Shown: in pieces, positions 57,394-64,000 of the stretch
How the letters are laid out: each line of letters starts with the position of its first letter
Position numbering within the stretch: the first letter of the stretch is position 1
Origin: Paraburkholderia sp.
GTDB taxonomy: Bacteria; Pseudomonadota; Gammaproteobacteria; Burkholderiales; Burkholderiaceae
NCBI RefSeq assembly: GCF_004298475.1
Contig: NZ_SCRP01000034.1
Span: 1 to 64,000 of the forward strand
DNA length: 64,000 bases
Reading direction: 5' to 3'
Notes under the pieces: model-generated
Database searches by the model: none
Told to the model about the DNA's origin: nothing
The model's input: the letters and a program-made list of their open reading frames with translations, nothing else
Translations under genes and position numbers: made by a program

Positions 57394-58551
57394 TTACGCC
57401 GCCGCGCTGCGCTTGCCGCCCTTCGCTTCGTCCATCAGCGCGGTGAAGCGGTCGAACAGATAGCCGATGTCGCGCGGGCCCGGCGATGCTTCCGGGTGCC
57501 CCTGGAAGCAGAATGCGGGCTTGTCGGTCAGCTCGAACCCTTGCAGCGTGCCGTCGAAGAGCGAGACGTGCGTGACGCGCGCGTTGGCGGGCAGCGTATC
57601 GGCATCGACCGCAAAACCGTGGTTCTGCGACGTGATGACGACGCGGCCGTCACCGAGATCCTTCACCGGATGGTTCGCGCCGTGGTGGCCGGTTTTCATC
57701 TTCATGGTCTTGGCGCCCACTGCGAGGCCCATGATCTGGTGGCCAAGGCAGATACCGAATGTCGGGATGCCGCGCGCGATAAATTCCTGCGTCGCCTTGA
57801 TCGCGTAATCGCACGGCTCCGGGTCGCCGGGGCCGTTCGAGAGGAACACGCCGTCCGGGTTGAGCGCGAGCGCGTCGGCAGCCGTGGCCTGCGCGGGCAG
57901 CACGGTGACGTGGCAGCCGCGCTCGGCCAGCATGCGAAGGATGTTCTGCTTCACGCCGTAGTCGAACGCGACGACCTTGTACTTCGGCGCGGCCTGCTTG
58001 CCATAGCCTTCGCCCAGACGCCATTCGGTAGTCGTCCACTCGTACGGTTCGCCCGTCGAGACGACCTTCGCGAGATCCATGCCCGCGAGCCCCGGGAACG
58101 AGCGTGCGAGTTCGATGGCCTTCGCTTCGTCGTCGGAACCGGCAAGAATGGCGCAGTTTTGCGCGCCCTTGTCGCGCAGAATGCGCGTGAGCTTGCGCGT
58201 GTCGATGCCCGCAATCGCCACGACGCCTTCGTCGCGCAGATAATCGTCGAGCGTGCGCTCCATGCGGAAATTCGACGCGAGCACCGGCAAGTCGCGGATG
58301 ATCAGCCCGGCGGCATGGACTTTCGTGGCTTCGACATCTTCGGCATTGACGCCGACGTTGCCGATGTGCGGATACGTGAGGGTAACGATCTGGCGAGCGT
58401 AGCTCGGGTCGGTCAGGATTTCCTGATAGCCGGTGATGGCCGTGTTGAACACGACTTCACCGATAGTATGGCCCGGCGCACCGATCGAATAACCACGAAA
58501 GACCGTGCCGTCGGCAAGCGCGAGCAGAGCGGGAGAGAAAGACGGCAACAC
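57394..58551 (-). CDS. carA: Carbamoyl-phosphate synthase small subunit
   Basis: CarA is the glutaminase subunit. The 385-residue protein begins [56 protein letters not shown] and has a class I glutamine amidotransferase domain with catalytic Cys in [14 protein letters not shown] and His/Glu in [11 protein letters not shown]. The GTG at 58551 is chosen because AAGGAG is six bases upstream; its length then matches E. coli CarA. The frame extends to 58842 without similarity. It has a leader of about 290 bases from the nearer promoter. Confidence 0.96.
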   Translation of the reverse strand: MLPSFSPALLALADGTVFRGYSIGAPGHTIGEVVFNTAITGYQEILTDPSYARQIVTLTYPHIGNVGVNAEDVEATKVHAAGLIIRDLPVLASNFRMERTLDDYLRDEGVVAIAGIDTRKLTRILRDKGAQNCAILAGSDDEAKAIELARSFPGLAGMDLAKVVSTGEPYEWTTTEWRLGEGYGKQAAPKYKVVAFDYGVKQNILRMLAERGCHVTVLPAQATAADALALNPDGVFLSNGPGDPEPCDYAIKATQEFIARGIPTFGICLGHQIMGLAVGAKTMKMKTGHHGANHPVKDLGDGRVVITSQNHGFAVDADTLPANARVTHVSLFDGTLQGFELTDKPAFCFQGHPEASPGPRDIGYLFDRFTALMDEAKGGKRSAAA

Positions 58552-58850
58552 GGGAGACTCCTTGGGGGAACACCCAGTGCCGACCTGTTTATCCGACCGG
58601 TAACCTTGCGGCGGCTGCGGCGTCGGCATCCTCGGGATGCGCGCGCGGCTCGCTCGCTGGTTTGCTCGCTTTTGTCGCATTTTGCGGCGGGGCTGCGGCA
58701 CTGCCGGACCTGGGTTTTGCACTCCACACGCAAGGTGTCGGGGCGGGCTTCGGTCGGCGCCGGGGGCCAGAGGCGCAATTCGCGGGCGGCGGATGAACGG
58801 ATGGGGGGAGGTAGGCGCTAGGGTGCGGGTTGATAAGCTCAAACCTTCAA

Positions 58851-58880
58851 ATTATAGCGCGAAAATGCCCTTTCTTTCAA
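58851..58880 (-). promoter_or_regulatory. Proximal carA promoter candidate
   Basis: On the carA strand TTGAAA (58875-58880) and TATAAT (58851-58856) are separated by 18 bases. The transcript would start near 58844 and carry about 290 bases of leader before the GTG. Confidence 0.65.
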
Positions 58881-58935
58881 ATTTCAGGATGAGTCGCTCC
58901 GGACTGGCGTGCGTAGACAGCCGCGCGTCAACCGA

Positions 58936-58966
58936 TGTAACGCCCTGTGTAAGAGCGGGCGTTACA
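58936..58966. promoter_or_regulatory. 10-bp inverted repeat at the distal carA promoter start
   Basis: TGTAACGCCC (58936-58945) and GGGCGTTACA (58957-58966) are perfect arms around an 11-base loop. The element begins at about +2 of the distal promoter candidate, so it could be an operator or a 5' mRNA hairpin. Confidence 0.6.
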
Positions 58967-58974
58967 CCCTTTTC

Positions 58975-59002
58975 ACTATAGCCCCCGGGCGCACCGCTAC
59001 AA
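58975..59002 (-). promoter_or_regulatory. Distal carA promoter candidate
   Basis: On the carA strand TTGTAG (58997-59002) and TATAGT (58975-58980) are separated by 16 bases. With the proximal candidate it makes a tandem arrangement like the P1/P2 pair of E. coli carAB. Confidence 0.5.
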
Positions 59003-59092
59003 GGCGCTGCGTTTATGCCCTCGATTGCTCCCTCGATTGCGCCCTTTGTTGAATCCGGGCCATGTTCGCCGCGCGCTGCCGCGGCACGAACG

Positions 59093-59121
59093 AAAACGCC
59101 GCCACACGTATGGTGGCGGCG
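59093..59121 (-). terminator. Terminator of the MltD-like gene
   Basis: CGCCGCCAC (59097-59105) pairs with GTGGCGGCG (59113-59121). Read leftward the stem is followed by TTTTCGTT (59096-59089). Confidence 0.8.
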
Positions 59122-59201
59122 CATGAAGTCAAACGATGAGTGATCGGAGCGAATTGCCATGCGCTGCCCCCGCAACACATGAAGTCACCCTTCGCAAGCC
59201 G

Positions 59202-60851
59202 CTATTGTGCTTTCCGCTTGTGCGTATGGGTGACGGCCTTCTGGCGGCTCGCCGTCCCCTTCGACGCCTTGGCAGGCGCGGCGCTCGACGGCTTGACCTT
59301 CACCGGTTCGGAAACCTTGGTGATCTCGACGCGCACGCGACCATGCTTCTTATCGTAGCGCGACTTTGGCCCAGTGTCTGCAACCCGGGTGCCGATGCGC
59401 TGCACGCCACCGCCCGACACGTTTGTCGCGATGCGCACCGGTCCCGGTTCGCTCGGCATCGCCTTGCCGACCGGCACATGCAGAACGAGCACCTGACCCG
59501 GCATGACGAGCTCGCGATGCGTCTTGTTCCACGCCTTCAACTGGCCGACCGACACACCGTAACGGCTCGCCACCGCTTCCATCGACTGCTTGCGGCGCAC
59601 GCGGATCAGCATCTTGCGCGTGTCGGGGACGTCCGGCTCCATGGCGAGCACGGCGCTTTCGGCAACGTTGGCGCTGATGTCCTCGTCGTCGTTGTCATCG
59701 GTGCGCGGCACGACGATCGTCGAGCCCGCCTTCAGCCGCATGCCCGCCGGAATCTTGTTCACCGACATCAGCGTACCCGCGTCCACGCCGATCTTCTGCG
59801 CAATCGCCGCGGGCGTCGCGCGCGAATCGGTCGTGTAGACCGTCCACGAAGACAGCTGCCCCCCGTACGACTTCAGGTTCTGCTCGAACGCGCTCGCATT
59901 GTCGAACGGCAGCAGGATCTGCGGCTGCGTTGCGCCGAGAATCACGGGCTTCTTGAACGAGGGATTGAGCGAGCGGAATTCGTCGGTGGTCATGTTCGCG
60001 AGCTTCGCGGCAACGTCCACGTCGATGTCGCGCGACGTGGTGACCGTGACGAAATACGGGTGGTTCGGGATCGTCGGCAGCGTGAGACCGTACTGCTGCG
60101 GATTCGTCACGATGTTCTTGACGGCCTGCAGCTTCGGCACGTAATTGCGCGTCTCGTTGGGCATGCGCAGGCTCTGGTAGTCGGTCGGCAGACCCGCAGC
60201 CTGATTACGCGCGATTGCGCGCTGCACGTTGCCCTCGCCCCAGTTATAAGCGGCAAGCGCGAGATACCAGTCGCCGAACATGTCGTGCAGGCGCGAGAGA
60301 TAGTCGAGCGCGGCGCTCGTCGAGGCGAGCACGTCGCGACGCTCGTCCCGCCACATGTTTTGCTTGAGGTTGTACGTGCGGCCGGTACCCGGGACGAACT
60401 GCCACATGCCCGCGGCCTTCGCGACGGAGAGCGCCTGCGGGTTGTACGCGGATTCGATGAACGGCAGGAGCGCCAGCTCGGTCGGCATGTGGCGCGCTTC
60501 GAGTTCTTCGACGATGTGGTACAGGTACTTCTGCGAACGCTCCGTCATGCGCGCGACGTAGTCCGGACGCTGGGCGTACCAGTTCGCGTTCATGTCGACG
60601 AGGTCGGTTTGCAGATCGGGAATCTGGAAGCCGCGGCGGATACGTCCCCACAGGTCGGCATCTGCGCTCGTCAATTGGTTGACCGAGGCATTATCGACGT
60701 CGATGGTTTCTTTTGCGGCGGAGGTCTTGCGGAGCTGGTCGGCGGCGGCTTGGGGATCTTGGGTGGAGGAGCCCGAACGATTCGCAGATGGTCCCCCGCT
60801 CGCGCAGGCGGCGAGCATCAGGACCAGCAGCGCACTAAAGATAAATCGCAT
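59202..60851 (-). CDS. mltD: MltD-like lytic transglycosylase lipoprotein with LysM domains
   Basis: The 549-residue precursor has a lipoprotein signal (FIFSALLVLMLAAC, lipobox LAAC) and a family 1 transglycosylase domain (about residues 110-260) with catalytic Glu in LALLPFIESAYNPQALS, AAGMWQFVPGTGRTYNL and ALAAYNWGEGNVQRAI. Further on, a LysM-type repeat (IRVRRKQSMEAVASRYGVSVGQLKAWNKTHRELVMPGQVL) and a weaker one (SSWTVYTTDSRATPAAIAQKIGVDAGTLMSVN) bind peptidoglycan. The tail is basic (KVKPSSAAPAKASKG). It cleaves murein in the periplasm. ATG 60851 with GGAAG nine bases upstream is preferred to 60857. Confidence 0.92.
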   Translation of the reverse strand: MRFIFSALLVLMLAACASGGPSANRSGSSTQDPQAAADQLRKTSAAKETIDVDNASVNQLTSADADLWGRIRRGFQIPDLQTDLVDMNANWYAQRPDYVARMTERSQKYLYHIVEELEARHMPTELALLPFIESAYNPQALSVAKAAGMWQFVPGTGRTYNLKQNMWRDERRDVLASTSAALDYLSRLHDMFGDWYLALAAYNWGEGNVQRAIARNQAAGLPTDYQSLRMPNETRNYVPKLQAVKNIVTNPQQYGLTLPTIPNHPYFVTVTTSRDIDVDVAAKLANMTTDEFRSLNPSFKKPVILGATQPQILLPFDNASAFEQNLKSYGGQLSSWTVYTTDSRATPAAIAQKIGVDAGTLMSVNKIPAGMRLKAGSTIVVPRTDDNDDEDISANVAESAVLAMEPDVPDTRKMLIRVRRKQSMEAVASRYGVSVGQLKAWNKTHRELVMPGQVLVLHVPVGKAMPSEPGPVRIATNVSGGGVQRIGTRVADTGPKSRYDKKHGRVRVEITKVSEPVKVKPSSAAPAKASKGTASRQKAVTHTHKRKAQ

Positions 60852-61004
60852 AAACATCTACTTCCGCATGGCTGGAATTTGCAGCCGATAGTACGGAAGC
60901 TGCGTGTTCCCGTCAATCGAAAATATTCGAAAAAGTCATGCAAATCCGCAAGTTGGGTGCGGTTCCACACTCATGGGATGAGCTTACCCATCGACAGGTT
61001 CGGG

Positions 61005-61814
61005 TCAGCGGAACGTGTTCTTCCATTCGCGCATCAGCGTAAATGCGGCCAGCCGGTCCGGCACCGTTTCATGCAGCTGATCCGCGAGCGTCGCCTGAAC
61101 GGCGGGTTCGCTCGCGCGCAGAAACGGATTCACGGCGCGTTCGTGCGCGATCGTGGTCGGCAGCGTCGGCATGCCGCGCTCGCGCAGCGCCGCCGCGTCG
61201 CGGCTCCATGCACGCAGTGCAGCGTTGTCCGGGTCGCAGGCCAGCGCGAAACGGATATTCGACAGCGTGTATTCGTGTGCGCAATGCACTTGCGTATTGC
61301 CGGGCAGCGCCGCGAGCGCATCCAGCGATGCGAGCATCTGTGCGGGCGTGCCTTCGAAGAGCCGGCCGCAGCCGCATGCAAAGAGCGTGTCGCCGCAGAA
61401 GATGTGCGGCGTGCCGGCAGGGTCGGCGTCCTGGAAGTACGCGATATGTCCGCGCGTGTGGCCCGGCACGTCGATGACCGTGAAGTCGAGCGCGGGCGCC
61501 TCCAGATGTACGCGCTCGCCGCCCGCCACACGCGTGACGAAGGGATCGACTGGCCCGAGCGCTTCGCCGGACGGCCCATAAACGGGAACCCGCTCGTCAT
61601 GCAGCAGAGCGGCTACCCCGCCGACGTGGTCCTTGTGGTGATGGGTGAGTAAAATAGCGACGAGCCGCCAGCCGCGTTTCGCCAGACAGGCGCGAACCGG
61701 CGCGGCATCGCCCGGATCGACGGCGATTGCATTGTGGCCGTCCGAAACGACCCAGATGTAGTTGTCTTCAAAAGCCGGAACCGGTACGTATTCGTACGAA
61801 AGCGGACTCTTCAT
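61005..61814 (-). CDS. gloB: Hydroxyacylglutathione hydrolase (glyoxalase II)
   Basis: GloB hydrolyses S-lactoylglutathione to lactate and glutathione, the second step of methylglyoxal detoxification. The 269-residue metallo-beta-lactamase-fold protein has the metal motif LLTHHHKDHVGG, further ligands in VPGHTRGHIAYF, FCGDTLFACGCGRLFEG and CAHEYTLSNIRFA. The ATG at 61814 (MKSPLSYEYVPVPAFEDNYIW) faces the ATG of the divergent methyltransferase gene with only 21 bases between them. Confidence 0.94.
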   Translation of the reverse strand: MKSPLSYEYVPVPAFEDNYIWVVSDGHNAIAVDPGDAAPVRACLAKRGWRLVAILLTHHHKDHVGGVAALLHDERVPVYGPSGEALGPVDPFVTRVAGGERVHLEAPALDFTVIDVPGHTRGHIAYFQDADPAGTPHIFCGDTLFACGCGRLFEGTPAQMLASLDALAALPGNTQVHCAHEYTLSNIRFALACDPDNAALRAWSRDAAALRERGMPTLPTTIAHERAVNPFLRASEPAVQATLADQLHETVPDRLAAFTLMREWKNTFR

Positions 61815-61835
61815 TGGGGCGGCGTATTCTTCGAC

Positions 61836-62669
61836 ATGTCTGACCGAACGATTATAGACTGGCCCGCCTGGACCGCTTCGCCCGCCGGTAAGTACGTCCT
61901 CGACTGGGAACAGGAACAGCTCGACCGGGTGGTATCGAATATTTTCGGCTACCACGCGCTGCAGCTCGGCATGCCGCAGCTCGACGCCCTGCGCGAAAAC
62001 CGCATGTCGTGCCGCGGTCTCGTGCTCGACGGCGCGAGCGCCGCGAGCGCGCCGTACACTGCGCCGTCCGCACACGCCGATGGCAACAGCGGCGCCATAC
62101 AGCCGCGCCACGCGCCCGTTGGCCGCAGCACCGTCTGGTGCGACCTGCTCGATCTGCCGTTCGAGGCGCAGAGCGTCGACCTCATCGTGATGCCCCACGC
62201 CCTCGAATTCACGAGCGACCCGCACCGCCTCCTGCGCGAAGCCGAGCGCGTCTTGATGCCCGAAGGCCAGTTGGTGATCGTCGGTTTCAATTCGCTGTCA
62301 CTCTGGGGCGCGCGACAGTCGGTGGGCAAGCTCGCCGGGCAGCCGTTCCTGCCCGCGCGCCAGGATCTGATCGCGTTCACGCGGCTGAAAGACTGGATCA
62401 AGCTGCTGGGCTTCGAGCTTGAGCGCGGGCGTTTTGGCTGCTATCGTCCGCCGCTCGCCACCGACAAGTGGCTTGCGCGTTACGCCTTCATGGAAGCCGC
62501 CGGCGACCGCTGGTGGCCGATTTTCGGCGCCGTCTATATGGTCACGGCGATCAAGCGCGTGCGCGGCATGCATCTCGTCGGCCCGCTGAAGGTCAAAAAA
62601 CCGGTGCTGGCGCCGAGCCTGAAGGCCGCCACCACTACGCCCTCCCCTACACGCAACAAGGAAACATGA
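61836..62669 (+). CDS. Class I SAM-dependent methyltransferase
   Basis: The 277-residue protein has a methyltransferase-11 core: a poorly conserved motif I region, [51 protein letters not shown], which is the DxVxxxxVLxH-type motif and following strand, and [12 protein letters not shown]. The group found between gloB and rnhA in proteobacteria (YafS-like) is of unknown substrate. The ATG at 61836 is 21 bases from the gloB ATG; its stop overlaps the rnhA start as ATGA (62666-62669). Confidence 0.85.
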   Translation: MSDRTIIDWPAWTASPAGKYVLDWEQEQLDRVVSNIFGYHALQLGMPQLDALRENRMSCRGLVLDGASAASAPYTAPSAHADGNSGAIQPRHAPVGRSTVWCDLLDLPFEAQSVDLIVMPHALEFTSDPHRLLREAERVLMPEGQLVIVGFNSLSLWGARQSVGKLAGQPFLPARQDLIAFTRLKDWIKLLGFELERGRFGCYRPPLATDKWLARYAFMEAAGDRWWPIFGAVYMVTAIKRVRGMHLVGPLKVKKPVLAPSLKAATTTPSPTRNKET

Positions 62670-63115
62670 CTGCTCCCGATTTCGTCGAGATCTTCACGGA
62701 CGGCGCCTGCAAGGGCAATCCCGGCCCCGGCGGCTGGGGCGCGCTGCTGCGCTTCGGCACGCAGGAAAAAGAGCTGTTCGGCGGCGAGGCCGTGACGACC
62801 AACAACCGCATGGAACTCATGGGCGTGATCGCCGCGCTCGAGGCGCTCAAGCGCCCGTGCCGAGTGATCGTCCACACCGACTCGCAATATGTCCAGAAAG
62901 GCATCAGCGAGTGGATCCACGGCTGGAAGAAAAAGAACTGGATGACGGCCGCGAAAACGCCCGTCAAAAACGACGACCTGTGGAAACGGCTCGACGCGCT
63001 CGTCGCGCAGCACGAGGTCGAATGGCGCTGGGTGAAAGGTCACGCCGGCCATCCGGAGAACGAGCGCGCCGACGCGCTCGCGAACCGCGGCGTCGCCTCG
63101 CTCGCCGAACTCTGA
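62666..63115 (+). CDS. rnhA: Ribonuclease HI
   Basis: RNase HI cuts RNA in RNA-DNA hybrids. The 149-residue protein has the catalytic set: Asp in [20 protein letters not shown], Glu in [18 protein letters not shown], Asp in [14 protein letters not shown] and Asp in [12 protein letters not shown], with the basic handle [10 protein letters not shown]. It is translationally coupled with the upstream methyltransferase gene and followed 42 bases later by dnaQ, the classical rnhA-dnaQ pair. Confidence 0.96.
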   Translation: MTAPDFVEIFTDGACKGNPGPGGWGALLRFGTQEKELFGGEAVTTNNRMELMGVIAALEALKRPCRVIVHTDSQYVQKGISEWIHGWKKKNWMTAAKTPVKNDDLWKRLDALVAQHEVEWRWVKGHAGHPENERADALANRGVASLAEL

Positions 63116-63157
63116 ACCGAGTCACGCCTTTACACGTAGCAACCTGATTTATCCGAC

Positions 63158-63916
63158 ATGCGCCAGATCATTCTCGATACCGAAACCACCGGCCTGAACG
63201 CCCGCACGGGCGATCGCATCATCGAAATCGGCTGCGTCGAGCTGGTGAACCGCCGGCTCACCGGCAAGAACCTGCACTTCTACGTCAATCCGGAACGCGA
63301 CAGCGACCCGGGCGCGCTCGCCGTGCACGGCCTGACGACCGAGTTCCTTTCGGACAAGCCGAAGTTCGCCGAAGTCGCCAACGAGATCCTCGATTTCGTG
63401 ACGGGCGCGGACATCATCATCCACAACGCGCCGTTCGACATCGGCTTCCTCGACGCCGAACTCGCGCTGCTCGGCAAGCCGCCGTTCAGGGAGCACTGCG
63501 CCGAGATTATCGACACGCTGGTGCAGGCCAAGCAGATCTTCCCGGGCAAGCGCAATTCGCTCGATGCGCTGTGCGAGCGCTTCGGCATCAGCAACGCGCA
63601 CCGCACATTGCACGGCGCACTGCTCGACTCGGAACTGCTCGCCGAGGTGTATCTCGCGATGACGCGCGGCCAGGAGAGCCTCGTCATCGACATGCTGGGC
63701 GAAACCGCCGCAGCGGGCGACGTTGCTGCGCCGCGCGTGCAGCTCGAGACGCTTGTGTTGCCCGTGATCGCGGCGAGCGCCGAAGAGCACGCGGCGCACG
63801 AAGCTGTGCTCGACGGCATCGACAAGTCGCTCAAGGGCACGAGCGTATGGCGCACGCAGCCGGTTGTGGAAGAGCCAAAACCGGCCGAAACAGCGGCTGC
63901 TACGCAGTCTGCTTAA
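63158..63916 (+). CDS. dnaQ: DNA polymerase III epsilon subunit
   Basis: DnaQ is the 3'-5' proofreading exonuclease of the replicative polymerase. The 252-residue protein has the DEDDh motifs: Exo I LDTETTGLN (Asp7, Glu9), Exo II HNAPFDIGFLDAEL and Exo III with catalytic His in SNAHRTLHGALLDSELLAEVY. The C-terminal part (after about residue 180) binds the alpha subunit and clamp. It follows rnhA in the same direction and a tRNA gene begins 48 bases later. Confidence 0.96.
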   Translation: MRQIILDTETTGLNARTGDRIIEIGCVELVNRRLTGKNLHFYVNPERDSDPGALAVHGLTTEFLSDKPKFAEVANEILDFVTGADIIIHNAPFDIGFLDAELALLGKPPFREHCAEIIDTLVQAKQIFPGKRNSLDALCERFGISNAHRTLHGALLDSELLAEVYLAMTRGQESLVIDMLGETAAAGDVAAPRVQLETLVLPVIAASAEEHAAHEAVLDGIDKSLKGTSVWRTQPVVEEPKPAETAAATQSA

Positions 63917-63964
63917 AAAGCACTTTACAAGCCTCGAAAAGTTCGTCATAATTCAAAGCTCTTC

Positions 63965-64000
63965 GGGTGGTTAGCTCAGCGGTAGAGCACTGCCTTCACA
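63965..64000 (+). tRNA. tRNA-Val (anticodon CAC), 5' part cut by window edge
   Basis: The visible 36 bases give the acceptor strand GGGTGGT, the D arm GCTC-AGCGGTA-GAGC and the anticodon arm CTGCC followed by TT-CAC-A, so the anticodon CAC (valine, GTG codons) is seen. The 3' half is outside the window. Confidence 0.88.

Larger units (their letters stand above)
58552..59201. other. carA leader and promoter region
   Basis: This 650-base region has no gene. Leftward it contains the terminator of the MltD-like gene (59093-59121), a distal promoter candidate (58975-59002) with an inverted repeat at its start (58936-58966), a proximal promoter candidate (58851-58880) and a long GC-rich leader up to carA. 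Confidence 0.6.

Noticed and set aside
58552..58844. Known riboswitch in the carA leader
   Set aside because: I could not recognise any named riboswitch core; only length and promoter position are notable.

Overview
The window is a high-GC, densely coded stretch of chromosome from a betaproteobacterium of the Burkholderiaceae, most likely Paraburkholderia, Caballeronia or Burkholderia. The evidence is gene content and order: FtrABCD-type iron uptake, an imuA-imuB-dnaE2 mutasome, DUF3563 and DUF4149 proteins, a patatin next to 3-hydroxybutyrate dehydrogenase, and an rlmE-ftsH-folP-glmM cluster beside pstSCAB-phoU-phoB-phoR and ppk/ppx. The genus is inferred from these families; no rRNA is present. 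I see no IS element, prophage, CRISPR array or plasmid gene.

Layout. 1-9800: start of acetyl-CoA synthetase (cut by the window edge), an EamA exporter, a YqhA-type membrane protein, class I fumarase, bacterioferritin, glutamate racemase, Fur-controlled bacterioferritin-associated ferredoxin followed by a 20-codon membrane micro-ORF, a LysR regulator divergent from a pirin, OsmC and AtaL-like proteins. 9900-14350: iron block, with hemP under a nearly perfect Fur palindrome and, convergent to it, ftrABCD plus a HbpS/GlcG-like gene, also preceded by a Fur box. 14400-25500: uvrB (followed by a large palindrome and a 12-bp minisatellite), aromatic/aspartate aminotransferase, patatin, 3-hydroxybutyrate dehydrogenase, aldo-keto reductase, rlmJ, a secreted Pro-rich protein, DUF3563, cueR/copZ and an RmlD-like reductase. 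25529-31611: SOS mutagenesis cassette imuA-imuB-dnaE2 behind a consensus LexA box. 31612-33511: an AT-richer, poorly coding island whose only credible gene is a small H-NS-family protein, bounded by tRNA-Pro. 33883-46350: a phosphate block of sixA, an OlsB-like acyltransferase, ppx/ppk1 (divergent) and the full pst-pho operon, with PhoB-box-like direct repeats at pstS, between ppx and ppk, and before the acyltransferase. 46667-58551: glmM, folP, ftsH, rlmE, yhbY, DUF4149, greA, carB, carA. 59202-64000: MltD-like transglycosylase, gloB, a methyltransferase, rnhA, dnaQ and the start of tRNA-Val.

How it fits together. Three regulons dominate: Fur (bfd, hemP, ftrA), PhoB (pstS, ppk/ppx, the ornithine-lipid-type acyltransferase) and LexA (imuABC). 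Polyphosphate genes beside phoR/phoB link phosphate sensing with polyphosphate storage, and bfr/bfd pair iron storage with release.

The most unusual signals are mostly non-coding or small: a long hairpin plus T8 just before greA (a GraL-like leader or attenuator), two candidate tandem promoters and a ~290-nt leader for carAB with a perfect 10-bp inverted repeat at the distal start, the conserved-looking 20-aa peptide after bfd, the AT-rich H-NS island, and DnaE2's repeat-bearing N-terminus and Arg-rich insertion. I found no convincing wholly new multi-gene system; most of the window is core genome.
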